A DNA stretch of 64,000 bases from Baylisascaris procyonis (taxonomy: Eukaryota > Nematoda > Chromadorea > Rhabditida > Ascarididae), in the NCBI GenBank assembly GCA_037389465.1, contig JAZARR010000045.1, positions 1 through 64,000 on the forward strand, in the 5' to 3' direction. Of the stretch, positions 1 through 12,930 are shown in pieces; position 1 is the first letter of the stretch, and the number at the start of each line of letters is the position of its first letter. Both the position numbers and the translations under genes were made by a program. Below the pieces are notes generated by a model that worked only from the letters and a program-made list of their open reading frames with translations, was not told the origin of the DNA and made no database searches.

Positions 1-2535
1 AAGGGAGCAGCAAATTGGGCAGCAATTGTTTGTGCTGCTGTGCTTGTGCTATGTTGGATCGCTGCAGGGAAGTTAATTTCCGATCTTCATGGATTCCACG
101 ATGGCGTAATATCTGATATGAAAGTGGTTAAGGTTAGTTCAACATAAATCTTCAATGTTTATTCCCTTATAATTTATTATTGGCATTGATTTGGAAACTC
201 CTCTAAGGCACTATGGTTAAATTGTATCACGTATTATTTCACCAGGGTCTGATTCTGAAATAAAATACTGAAAAAGACTATTCAACAGTTAATTTTGCTA
301 ATTAAATATGACAATTGAATGCGAAAATACAAGCGTGAAAAAATATGCATAGATCTCTTCTATCTTTTCTTATTTTCCTCATTTCTGCATATATCCATTT
401 AAATCTTTTATCTCACTATTTCCTAAGCTTTTTTCTACCTACTTTTTATCAGCTAAAAATATGAACATTAAAATGTGATCATTGTTTTATGCTACAAAAT
501 TAAGAGCACTTCTTGCTCGAGATTATTCACTTGAACGATTTCATTTATGCAGTAATTTTGAAAGTGTTAGTACTGCATAGGGATAGATAGGTAGAAATAT
601 GTTGGTCAAGTGGGATATATGTTCCTCTGCGACATTTAAGGAGATCACTGACGAAACTTGGAGCGGATTAATCGAGATCAAAATGAGAACGAAAAAATTA
701 CAAATGCCGATCATGAAGAGTTTCTTCAAAAGAACAAAACGCTATGGATATGCCTATGAAGAGTCACAATGTAGTAAGTGTTTCAGTTATTCATTAACAA
801 TTTTACTTCTTTCTTTTTTTCCTTTAGAGTGACATACAAATAGATTTGCATAGAAGAGGAGAGGAGAAAGCATTCTCGATTGTTCATCATCATTGATAAA
901 ATGTTCCATTGTTAACTAATAATTTCATTCATTTTTACTTCTCGCAATCTATACATTTAACAGCGTATTTTACAGACTGTGGATATAAATCGCTCACGTG
1001 CCCTCAAGGCCCTCCTGGACCACCCGGAGAAGCGGGATATGATGGAGGTAGGCGATGTTGCACTCACAAACGCTGTTTATCTGTGTGAAAATATACATAA
1101 AGTTGCCAGAAACAAGTGAGAATGACAGAGAAAGATAAGTTCAAAAATGTTCGAGAAGAAAGTAATATGATTCGTCAGAGCAGCTTGTAAGTGGAGTAAA
1201 TGGCTCTACGGTCTTCTCATTGATTAGTCGAAGCATTTCATTGTTATAATATTTGTATATATTGCGTTACAGAGCAAGGAGAGCCAGGATTCGACGGCAA
1301 ACCGGGTATACCTGGAACCGATTACGAGTACGACCAGGAAAGCGCAGAATGTATCTTATGTCCCGAGGGCCCACCCGGTCCACCGGGCTTAGACGGTCTC
1401 AGTGGACTGCCTGGAATGCCTGGTCCACCAGGCGTTCCAGGGTGGTCAAACGTAAGACCAGGCCTTCCAGGGCCACCAGGTGATGTTGGAGCTCAAGGTA
1501 TATGATCACTATTCAATTATACTCCATCATGAAATCCCATCCATCCTCTTAGCCAGTATTGTCATTTTCTCTCTATTTTCACGAAGTTCATTTGAAGCAA
1601 ATGATATGAAGATTGAATGAATATACTCTAGGCAGTACTCTAGATGAATTTCTTCATCCATTTTGGGAATATGATTTGAATCTATGTTCTATTACTATAT
1701 AATTTTTGTATTGTAACATATTCAGGCCGAATCGTAGAATTCAGCATTCAATATGCTTTCACACCTCATTTTCTTTTCTGTACGATTTGTCAACTTCGAG
1801 TGATTTCTGCGTATCTCCAAAATTGCTAACCATATTATTCACTGCTCTGAAATTTTGCAGCAGCAGCAGCTACTCAGTATGCTGACCATCCTACTTCGTT
1901 TTTCTCCTATACGTGCGTTTTTTTTTTCAAGGTGTCAGGCACTCGGCATTTCAGGATTTCCTGGAGAAATGGGACCGCCCGGTGTTCCAGGAGATGACAT
2001 CATTTCCGAATTTCTGCCCGGTTTCAAGGGGCCGCCCGGCCCTCCTGGAATTCCTGGACAACCCGGCATGCCTGGTTCTCCAGCTCCACCAGGACTGCCT
2101 GGCCCGTCAGGTCCGACTGGACTTCCTGGCACTCCTGGTAGTTCTGGCATGGCCGGACCACCTGGCAAAGTAAGCTTTTCTAAATGAAGCAAAATATGCT
2201 GTTGTTTATTTTCAAAACAGCACTTTATTCACATAAGTAAATAGGCTTATCTATTTCTCGGTGCAAGGAAAGTGATAATCGATTAATGTTCTTTTAAGGC
2301 TGGAAATCGTGGAGAACCAGGGTTCGATGGACGCTATTGCCCTTGCCCACAGCGATCACCATCGATGTACAGCATACAACAGACTCCACTCGATGAACAT
2401 CCCCTTGGCTATCGGTCACACTTTCTACCCCATCCACCCTCACATTCTCCAGTCTACGATAGAGAGGATACAGGCAGTCAACGTCGCCGATCACCTTTCT
2501 TTCGTGCTCCGCAACCATGGATATATCAGACTTAG
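1..2535 (+). CDS. Cuticle collagen, 5' partial
   Basis: Structural protein of the nematode cuticle, secreted by the hypodermis. Exons read as 1-132, 641-773, 976-1047, 1273-1497, 1955-2169 and 2299-2535 (TAG); all junctions are GT-AG and phase-consistent, giving 337 visible residues. The window opens inside the N-terminal membrane anchor ([20 protein letters not shown]). The conserved N-terminal cuticle-collagen region follows ([13 protein letters not shown]), then a subtilisin-type RTKR site just before YGYAYEE. Gly-X-Y blocks are interrupted and bounded by cysteine pairs: NC...[25 protein letters not shown], and YCPCPQR after the last block. The tail is about 60 residues, non-collagenous and rich in Pro, His, Ser and Arg. 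The start codon and promoter lie left of the window. The family is certain; the orthologue is not assigned. Confidence 0.9.
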
Positions 2536-2613
2536 AAAATTTAAACTATATAGATTAAAATGTTATTGTTTATTATAGCAATAGCTGCTTCTTTCTATAT
2601 TATTCAACATTCC

Positions 2614-2619
2614 AATAAA
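2614..2619 (+). other. Poly(A) signal of the first collagen gene
   Basis: AATAAA about 80 bases after the TAG stop, in a normal place for a short nematode 3' UTR. Confidence 0.55.
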
Positions 2620-4991
2620 AGTATTTATGTTGATGGTTTGTTTCCGTTCGCTTTACAAAAACAATACTATGTGCTGAATTAGTTGCATCCATCATGTCAC
2701 CTAATAAGTAGAGTAGAGGTAGTAATGAAAAAAATTGTAATTAGCATAATATTACTAGCGATGGTAACGGTATTAAACTTTAAAAGCTATGTAAATAGGG
2801 CAAAATATCCAACACACCTTACTAGTGCTAATAGTCAATGAGTCAATTAGCAGTCTCTTCATGAAAAAGATTTTCACTTCGTATAAATTCTTTAAACAGC
2901 AAATGAATATAAAAGATGAAAAGAAATAATTTTCAAGAAAATCGTTGATTCGATCGAAAACTTTCCGAATGCACCTTCAATCTTTCATTTATTTCCATCA
3001 GTAATAAATAATGATAGTTAAACGAATAAAAAGAAGAAGCAAAGAAAACATTTACATCACAGCAGACCGAATGCTACGCTATGAAAGCAAACTCGTCGCT
3101 CGATTCGATGCTCTACGAGCAATACTTTCAACTAGCCAGCGCAGCTCTTTTAGGTGATAACTGCAATGAGGTGCGTAAGCCTAAGACATAGATAACTATA
3201 CGATGGGATCAAACCATAAACGGGCATAACTCTCACCATTTTTGCGCAATGCTGCGGATCACAATTTTCATCAAAATTTCAGACCTACTAGGCGACAGTC
3301 GTTTGTCACTTTTTAGAAACTGGGATCGAACCTAGAAAATTGCAAATGGCCGTCTTATATTACTAATTTGTCAATGAGCAGTGAAATGTCAATCACTCTG
3401 AAAGTACTAAAACTTTTTTAATTCTGGGCGATTAGGTTCAAAATTCTTTGGATTTTTGTGTATTCCCTTAAGGCGAATTGCATTTCAATTCCTTAAAATT
3501 CCTATATTTTATGCTATTCTCTCCCCTTACCCATAAGTGGCCTAATTTAGGCGGTAAGGGGTAGGTGGAGTTTTACTAAGCGTGCTTTGAATAATACAAT
3601 AACCGAAAGAATACGATATTCTGAAGCATGGAAGATCTCTTAAGGAGACGAATATAAATTACGGAATTTTCAAATGCCTTAGCCACCAGGCCATGCAACT
3701 TTATTTTACCTCAAATACAACAAAACTTTGAGAACAATACATCGACACTTAACCGTTACCTCAAAAAGAATACAAATTGACACAGTAATTGCACCATAAT
3801 CACGCGAGAAGAAAGCGTGGCTTTTCTCTCTTCTTCCGTCTCTTTGCTCCTTCCCATCCCTTCCTTACTTCTCTCCCTCCCTTCGTATCCCAATATGCAT
3901 AAAAAGGATATCAATTAACGATTATTGACAAATAACAAGCTCATATTTCAAATAAAAAACACCTGTGAATTTTAGTTTAGTCGCCATCATCCTCTCTTCG
4001 CTGCATTTTATTCTTTCCCATCGTTTGTTTCTTAAGTTTGCATCTATTCTTCCTATGTTTTTTGAGTTTTATTGCCGTTTCTTATTCTTCAAAACAATTC
4101 AAAATCACCCCGAAACAACTTGTGATCACTATACACAAAGCATGTGTTTCATTGTTGTTTGTTTTGATTCTTTCTCACAAATAAAATCACTGAGGTGAAA
4201 CCATTTTGTACGACTAAAGAAACCGGTTCACTGATCGTTCCATAGAGAAGCGACACTAACTCGTGGAACAAGTGTCGAGGTTGTGAGGATAGAAATAACA
4301 TAATTTTATTAGTGTTTTCGTTTTTCTTTTTGTTGTACAAGCGGAACCACTATATGTGGAACTAATTGTGCATTGATGTAACTATATAAGTTGCATAGGT
4401 AGTGGAATAACTAACAATTAGGGCAGCACTTCCCATCAAGGTATGCTTTATATCAATTTCAGTCTATTTGGATCCGGATTTTGATAGCTTTTGGAACTTG
4501 TTGACTTTATTACGGCTTCTTAAAATATAGTAATTTATTTAATGAGCATTTAGCGTTATGCTTGCGAAGAAATGATCCCCAAAGAGTGTCGTTACTATTC
4601 AAGAGTTCAATATCGTTACATTCAAAAATGACGCCTGACCACAATGAGTCGAGAATCTGGCTAGAAAGCTTTGATGATATATGATTGCTGCAATTAGGTA
4701 TTAAACGCTTATACGAGTGTCTGCAGAAAATATGATTGTTTCTAAATTTTTGAAAGTTTTATAAAGGAAATATGATCCATAGATCATTTTTTCCACTCAG
4801 GCAACGATGTGACGTTTAACGCATATGTGATGATCAGAGGCTAAAGTAAGAAGGAGGTTTTTGCAATTATAATTTTAAGAGGCAGCTATAAACCGCGTTT
4901 CAAATATAAAATTTTTTTCCACATGGCTCGAAAATTTTCATAGCGAGCCTTAATTCAGTGAATTTGATAATTTATTGCTTAAGGCTTAAGG
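2620..4991. other. Intergenic stretch between the two collagen genes
   Basis: AT-rich, with no long reading frame. It holds one isolated coding-like exon (3081-3170), a perfect minus-strand B-box-like string near 3321-3334 (GGTTCGATCCC on the minus strand) that may belong to a dispersed tRNA-derived repeat, and a TATATAA string at 4383-4389 about 600 bases before the next start codon. Whether that TATA string is the collagen promoter is unproven, since no TSS can be read here. Confidence 0.5.
3081..3170 (+). CDS. Isolated candidate coding exon, unknown product
   Basis: An ATG opens 30 codons with coding-like composition, beginning MKANSSLDSMLYEQYFQLAS and ending GDNCNE, directly followed by a good donor (GAG|gtgcgt) at 3171. 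The frame also stays open upstream across TECYA. I find no partner exon that continues it in this window; the next coding exon downstream is the collagen start at 4992, which has its own ATG and membrane anchor. It could be the first exon of an unrecognised gene, an exon lost from its gene, or chance. Confidence 0.22.
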
Positions 4992-7900
4992 ATGTCGAAA
5001 TCTCGCTTGCTTATTGGTGCTTCAATAGTTGGCAGTGGACTCATAATTCTCGCCTCAATTATAGTTGTCATTCATTTATTCAATGAAATAAACTCATTTT
5101 ACTATGATGTACTTCATGAAATGGACGAATTCAAGGTATGCCGAAATATTATAAGAGTGTTGATATTTTTATTTTCAACTTTTGCAGGAATTCATTAACA
5201 TTTTATTTGTAAGATAATCGAACATTTCATGATAAAAGTAAAGCCGAATTTTGAGCGTAAAAGAATTATGATTTATGCCATAACTATGAGGGTTATCAAG
5301 CAAACAACGATTCCATGTTTCGAGATAAAGGAATGGTCTAAATCTCTCACTCTCACCTATAATCAAGCAGTCACTTTGCTGAAAATTTTCATATTTTCTT
5401 TTATAATATTCTTTCTGTTATAGTACGGTTTGTATTTGCATTTGCATCCTAAATATTTCTATATTCATCGAAAGACGAATATTTTAAAAAAATGCATTGA
5501 AAGGTTTATCATTGATGACAAAGAAGAAAATGAACTATATATTGATGCCACTAACTACTTCAACGATATCACTGTATGCGAAATAAGTTAAGATCTTTGC
5601 TGATCTAAAATCCTTCCATGACCGGAAATGTTGCATTGAATAAATACAACCTTAATAAAGATAAAATTGCAATGCGATATGGAGAAATCTAATTTTTAGC
5701 AATATTTGCGCAGTTTAATTTTATATTCTCGTCTCTTCTTCCAAGCTATATCAACTCTGTCAATTCACTATCAGTAATATGTTGAGGGCATGGCAAACGA
5801 TGCATGGAAGAGCATGATGGAGGTAAATCGGATGCGAGTATCTGATTTCGACACGCAACCAAAAGATGAGGATGGTGTTGTTCGTGAGAAGAGACACAAC
5901 GCACATCGTGGTTGGTATGGACAGGCTGGTGGCGGCCAGTATGTGCAGCGAACTTGGGCTGGACAGCCTATGCAAAGAAATAATGGCTTCGTTAAAAAAC
6001 CGGCTCCAAATATGTGGCGCGGGGTCGGTGCTGGCGTTCAGCAGAGTGTGTCACAAGGCGTCAGTGCAAATCAAGCGAGTGTTAGTCGTTGTCCGCCTGG
6101 ACCTCCTGGACCACCAGGGTTGCCGGGCTTACCTGGAGGTTCGTCACCGTTTTTATTCACGACTTCCTATACATATCGGAAGAGTTGATTTGACTAAGCA
6201 TCATGGTTTTCAATTTCCAATTAGGCTTGGTAATAAAAAGTGTGCACTTAAATACAAAATTACTATCAAAATAAAACATGCGTCTAAGGTAGTTGATGGC
6301 ATTTAAAGGCAGCACTTCTCAAAGTGCTCACTTCTCTTCCTCGTTCCCTCATGCATTTTACGCCTATCTCTTTCTTTGTACTATGATCTCCTTATACAGA
6401 CACGAACGGCATAGGCATACCTTTCAAAGCACATATCAAGCCATCCTGTGACAAAATTATTGAAGGGACTACATGACTGAGGATTTTTCCGCTATGATGC
6501 AATTATGACGAAGAAATGAATCCATATAAAGAGGGATTTGATGCAGGCATTCTTTATCAGATATTTAAGAAGCAAAAATAAAAAAAGATTACTTTGCAGA
6601 GCCTGGTGAAAAAGGATTGCATGGAAAGCCTGGTATCGCCGGTGCAGCCCTTGCTGCTAATGGAGGACACGCTGGATGTATTCAGTGTCCTGCTGGTCCA
6701 CCTGGACCTCCAGGAACGGATGGGCCTCCCGGTCCAGTTGGACCACCAGGACAAGCAGGAGCTTCAGGGCCTTCTGAGGGTGAGGCTGTTCCTGGCCCAC
6801 CAGGTCCTCCAGGAGAAGATGGATCCCCGGGTAAGGCCTCATTTGTTGTGAAAAAGTGCATGCACACACATGGGGATCTCCCAACTCTCTATCCCTGGAC
6901 TATAGGCAAACTGATTTAAAACCATAACAGTAGCAAACTCCAGACATTTGATGTACTGATGTAATAAATTAAGCGGTTATAGCGTCCCGTTTTAGAAAAC
7001 TCATTTGTTACTAGAAATTTCCGTGAGAAATAGGATCTCTTTACATATTCAGCACTCCACTAGAACAGTTTATTCTTTTTTGAAATAATACATAAAAATT
7101 TGCAAATATTTTAGCCAGAATCATGATGAGCAATAGTTTCCTCTATATATTGTGGATCAAAGCAGCGTGTAAAGTTATGACGATCACTTATTTAGGCATG
7201 AAGAGAGTGACGCCTCTCGAATGATCTTCATAGATGCATTTCGCATTCTTTCGACTAGTCGTAAATTCTTGGTCTTGAAAGTGGTCTCCCTTGGATCTAA
7301 GCAGAAACGGAAAAGATAGCCTGCTGATGAGAGTAAGAGTTACATTAGTTACACTATGAGATGAGTTAGGTAACAGCATCAAGTTTCCAAACATACCGGG
7401 GTCTGTTTTTACAGGCGGTCCGGGACCAGCTGGCCCACCTGGACAACCAGGTGCACCAGGAACTCGAAGTGTATCTGTGCCAGGGCCAAAAGGTCCACCA
7501 GGCTTACCTGGACCACCAGGCACGCCTGGAACACCTGGCGGCGAAGGATTCGGTGTCGGTCCTCTAGGACCTCCTGGACCACCAGGTCCTGCTGGAAATC
7601 CTGGACCGGCAGGAGCTAATGGAGCTGCTGGAACAGTAAGTCATTTAGGATTTATACTCTATAAGATGAGCGACAATGCTGAGGGGCTTAACTCTTTTCA
7701 GCGAAAAATTTTTATTTCATGAAAATTTCGAGGACAACCGTGGAAATGAACAGCATCTGAGCATCTGTAATCAGAGAAAAACTTTCTCAGAATTTCTTCT
7801 ATCACCATTGCTCAGCGTCCAATGAACAAAATCTCCATTCAGTTCATCACTCGCCAACTGTCCGTGGAGCCTCGTTGGGAAAATTCGAATCTCTCTCGGA

Positions 7901-9220
7901 GACTTTCTACAGTAGAAAATAATCTTTTTACAGTAAAAGAGACTCTTTTTTGATGGTAACTTCAGGTTGCTATACTAAATAAAGCAGTTTAAATGATGCC
8001 AAATTTCCCATTTCGATTTTTCAATTTAGAATCTGGTTGCCGTATAGGTTGCGACAGAGAATTTTGGCTAATTTATATCGGGCAGCAAATTTATGGCCAC
8101 AATGGTTCTCATGTGAGCCTATAGAATATTAAAAAACGTCAAACATCAATATTTCGCAGAGTTACAGCAATTTCCGAAATGTTTGCGTGATAGAAATAAA
8201 AATAATCCATTAAATAAAAAAGGCACAGTTTTTAATGTATATCACTATATTAACGCTATCATATAGGAGAACTTCTTGAGGCTCAAAAACTGATTTAAAT
8301 CCTACGACGAATAGATTTATCCCCTCAAGAGATGTTTTCTTACAATGAGTTTGGATTTCCTAAATTCCTTCTAATATCCTCCGACCCAGGTGAGCTACTT
8401 GATGAATCAAAAACTGATCGACTCAATCGCTGATATGATCATATACTATGAGAATCACATATTAAATTACGGTTTTCATTTGCAGCCCGTAAAAGTAATT
8501 TCGAAAATGATAACAAATGCTATACATTCACCTATATCAGCAAAACGATGCTGATGCATATGAACGGATTTAATGCGGCATCACTTTTTGTTGTGTGTGT
8601 AAGTGAGATTTGTTACCCACACCTTCTTTCTGTTTTTGAAGATACAAAGGAGCTCTTATCCATATTGCGCCTCTGTCCGTTGTTTCTTCGTATCGGTCCT
8701 CTTGTCTTTAGATATGTCTGCAAAATGTCGGAAAACGTGTTTGATATTCAGATAGATACGCCATTCGTTTGATCACCATCAAGAAGGCCTCATCTGAGGT
8801 CGATATCTCCTTTTTCCTGTAGTTAGTAATCTCAGCATTAGTCAGTGCTTATTCCCTACCCCGAACATTTTAGCAGAAACAAGTTAGACGACTCCCCGAA
8901 CCCTTTTGTAGTAGGCACTTCAAAAGCGTGGTTATTGCCCGCATATCCCTTGATTTCATTCTGAGCCAACTTTCTCATATAATATGACTTTTCAGCCTGG
9001 TTCAACTGGCAATCCAGGCGAAGATGGTGAATACTGTCCTTGCCCGAAGCGAGCAGATGTGGGTGTCTTAACAAATCAAGGCGGTGTCCATTCTAGTTAC
9101 AATGCTGGACCTCGAGCAAGTCCTCCACTTGCTAATGCAGGGGTTGGAAGTTATGCGAACGGTCGGAACGGTGGCAGCGAAATGCATCTCACGAAAGGAT
9201 TTGGTAGAACAATGGCCTAA
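4992..9220 (+). CDS. Cuticle collagen, complete
   Basis: Five exons: 4992-5135, 5787-6138, 6600-6830, 7415-7635 and 8996-9220 (TAA), 390 residues. The start is chosen because [10 protein letters not shown] leads straight into a single hydrophobic anchor (about residues 7-27) and the cuticle-collagen N-terminal region ending [13 protein letters not shown]. Exon 2 continues with NDAWKSMM and a processing site REKR before [11 protein letters not shown] Gln/Gly/Trp-containing linker of about 70 residues precedes the first Gly-X-Y block. Cysteine groups [26 protein letters not shown] and EYCPCPKR frame the triple-helical blocks, as in the first collagen. The acceptor of exon 2 (TTGAG|GGC) is unusual, but an in-frame TAA at 5775 rules out a more upstream one. 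It is related to, but not a recent copy of, the neighbouring collagen. Confidence 0.92.
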
Positions 9221-9361
9221 ACGTTAATAACAATCTCTTCGATCGATGCATTATAGTACAATGTGAAATGAAAGCTTAATATCAACTTTTTCTATTAACT
9301 TATGATTCGATTCCAATTTTTTTTCGTACCATTCAAGTGGAAATTTGGTTGCACTCCACTT

Positions 9362-9367
9362 AATAAA
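9362..9367 (+). other. Poly(A) signal of the second collagen gene
   Basis: AATAAA about 140 bases after the TAA stop. Confidence 0.45.
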
Positions 9368-12300
9368 TGCATAATTTTTAAAGCTATAATAATACAGTTT
9401 GTCATATCAGTAAGTTTATCATATCATATCAGTAAATGCAACAATCATATCAGTAATTACAATACTATCGTAATCTTTTTGTTCATCTACAACGATTTGT
9501 TTAGATGAACGAGCGCACTCCGCTCGCTGTTTCGAAGCGTAAATTTACGTTTAGGATAAGGCTATCTGATGGAGATCATTGCCGTATATTCAATTGTTGC
9601 TTCATAAAACCACTTGTATTCGAGAATGGAAGGCTCATAGACAGTGGTGCTTATAAATGAGGAATAATGGTAACCTAGCTTCTCGGAATCTAGACTCCCG
9701 CTTGTTCAAGACGTAATTGTACCTTGGTATCATAGAATCTCGTGACTTGCCAAAATTTTATGCAAATTTTCTCGCTTCACCTCAAATCTTCACACTGGTT
9801 TTATTATCTAATGAAAATTTCATCTAAAATTTAAATATTTTTGATTCAAATATTTGTAATATTTGTTGGTCTCGAAGTGAAAACATGAAGGAATAATTAA
9901 TTTCACTGAGTGATGCTTAACATTAACACTTGTATTTAGTTAAAACCACTAACTTACTGCTGGTTACCGTAATCCTTTCTTGGTGAATTTCCCAATATAA
10001 AATATTGTCCCTATCTAAGTAATATACCGACCGCGTTAAACTTGTAAGCTTTTTCATTTTAAGCCTTGAATTTGGTGGCGATCCACGCGAAAATTTGCTC
10101 ATACAATTGTCCTCATTGATGTGTCTCAATAAGGTGAAGAACAAATAGGACTTCTACATACGAAACGATTCCTCTAGGCAAAGAGATATGTATAAACTAA
10201 CTTTTGCATATGAATGTGGCCAATTTAGTTAACTATCGTTGTAATAAATAAAAATGCTCGTTCAATATGGATTGTGAAATATATTGACGAATACCTCTAA
10301 TTCACATTGTCAATATTAGACTCGGCTTAGTATAGAGAATTGGCCGATGAAATGAATGTAAATGCAAATAGCTAGTGGAACATATTGTTTCGATAATACA
10401 ATTCATAATGCATTGCCAAACGGAACGGCGGTTTCATATTGTCGTTCAATAAGCAATAAGGAAACCAGTTCCTTTTCAATAATTTCCCATTGATGGCAAC
10501 CATAAACTATTGGCAATGACCAACCAACCGGATTCGATGACAACACCTGCTGTGACCATTGCTACTTACACAACATTTAGCTCGTTTTTATTCACCACTA
10601 TTCTAGATGCCATAAATAGGGCTACTTGATGCAGAATTTGCTTCTGCAATCAAGTTTTATTAAGTGCCCGATAAATTTCTTACTACTGCCAAATTACTAC
10701 CAAAAGAAAGATAGTATATTATAGGAACAACATGAAGTTAGTATATTATAGGAACAACATGAAGTTACCAGCACGAGCCAATCATTGAAAGCTGTATGAG
10801 GTAATTTTTCTGCTCATGGAAACGTCGTCTGCCAGATTCGCTCGCACATTCAGCTTAAGATATACGGTACCGATTCGAATGGCTCGATTCTTAGATTTAC
10901 TCTGAGCTCGAGTTCCAGAATCCGTTCAGCCATCTCGCAGTTCCATCTCATTGAACGTGAGCCAAGCGTATGTTTATGGCTCCTCTAATCTGCCTTTACT
11001 TAAGGCCCCAATTTCGAACTCCCACAAGAATCAGTTTTCCTTTCAAATAAAATATGTTGAATCTAACAATTCAAGTGGATTTAGAGAACATGACCGTAGC
11101 CTTTCCTGCGGATGTTGCTAAGCATGAGTCGACTTTTTAGCAGTTGATCCCGTTATAATATCATTTAAGGTACCACTATTTTTGAAATTTTTCCTTAAAA
11201 TTTCAACAGCTCCTAGTTTCCATTCCGACAGGCCAACGATTATGAATTATGAAAGAATTCCTCCATCGACTCTCAAGCAAAACATCACCTTTTAGAAAGA
11301 ACTCCAAGTATTACCTTTTGCATCGTTCATCTGATTCCCGAGAATATACTTTGTGCCTTACCTTGTTAGACACGTCCGAAATTGCTTAAATATTGGTGCA
11401 ATCCGTTTGGTACTCAATGGTTCAGATGGAGGGAGCCGTAAACAGCTCTTGATAATTTCTTCCAAATGCTATATGAATGTACTTAACAAATAACACCTCT
11501 CAACAAGTGCGTTTTATCAACGATCATCATAAACACAATTGCCTAAGAGTTGATAAGAGAGAAAAAAGACGAAATAAGAAATAGCACAGAGGGAAGGAAC
11601 TAAATAAAAAGGCGGTTATCTATTAAATCAACAGAATAATACTGTAAAAATCAATAAAAGTATGCTTGCAACAGTTGTTTAGAATGAACTAAAGATGAAT
11701 AAAAGTGGTGAAATTTTCCATCTAGTACGAAAAAATCGATGAGCCTGAATGTCATACCCCCTCTTCCCTCCTTCCCCGCCTCCCCGTTTAAAAAAATTCA
11801 TAGTAAATCCTGGATATTTTAGAAAGTTACAGTCTAAGGAGAAAGGCGGAGATGAAACACCGAAGCCACTGCCTAAACTACGAACTCAGGGAATGCCAAC
11901 ATTGGGAAGCACCTGATCGCCGCGACCAAAACAACGATAACTCTTTTCAAGCGTAAAAAGGAAAGTGAAATACAAGATGGAGCGGGGGGAGGGGGGAGAA
12001 ATTGCTAGATAAGAAATGAGGTTGGTGAATGTGCATAAAAAACTAAATATAAAAATTGATTTGATGATTAGATTCGAAGAAAATCGAAACAATTCCTCAG
12101 AAAGTTGTACAACACGCATATTTGTTATCACAGCTTTTTTTCGATTAAGCATTAATTATCGTAATAATTATACAACAATAAAAGATAAACAATAAATAAA
12201 AGAGTTAGCTGTGCAAGAACGAAAGGAAAGACTTGTAACGATACACCGTCAAAACTTTAAAAATATATATGTATATATTTTCTGATAGGTTAAATAACTA

Positions 12301-12930
12301 AAAATATAAAAGCCAAAAAAAACAACAAAAAAAGAAAATTGTTGACAAACAATTTTTGAATATTAACATGAGAGTAATAAGAAATCAAGCTGTAAACTTA
12401 GGCAAAGGCCACATATGCTTGAATATAGAACCATTTAAATGAAAACGTTGCCATGAAAAGCTTCTGCTTAGAATTTCCCTCTTTCTCCACTTCATCTCTC
12501 TTTACAGAATCCCTTCAAATAAAAACCACAGCATAAAAGAATGATTCAATTTTGCTACATCTATTCAAGCAAACAGGGAATGTTCTTTACGATGAATACA
12601 TTATAAACAAGCCATTTTCTGTTCCTTTTGATCATCAAACTTCTTCGAAACATCCATCTGTCGACGAGAAATAGAACCCATAAAACACTTTCTATAGCGA
12701 AGGATACCTGAAAACAATTTGAAGGTAAAACAATTTGATTTAGAAAAATTATTCAGTAAAATACGTAACAGGTATTACTTATTAAGTGAATTTCATCTTG
12801 GTTTCCTTTGTTGAAATAGGAGAAAGCTTTTAATTTCCTACTTTTCTAAGAACCTACAACTAAAACAATTGGTCGACAGATGGAACAAACTATCAAAGAA
12901 AGTTTTACCTGAAGCTTCTGTCACCAGATG
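9368..12930. other. Intergenic stretch between convergent genes
   Basis: It lies between the 3' ends of the second collagen gene and the EAF gene. No protein gene is recognisable on either strand. It contains an exact 27-bp tandem duplication and, at 11755-12000, pyrimidine-rich and G-rich patches in otherwise AT-rich DNA. Part of it must be EAF 3' UTR, but I could not find a clear AATAAA on the minus strand near the stop. Confidence 0.5.
10713..10766. repeat. Exact 27-bp tandem duplication
   Basis: Two back-to-back identical 27-base units (10713-10739 and 10740-10766), each starting AGTATATTATAGG and ending ATGAAGTT. This is probably a recent replication slip; no coding role is seen. Confidence 0.9.

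Noticed and set aside
1253..1483. Arg-rich plus-strand open frame
   Set aside because: It is the wrong frame of the collagen exon 1273-1497; the Gly-X-Y frame is the coding one.
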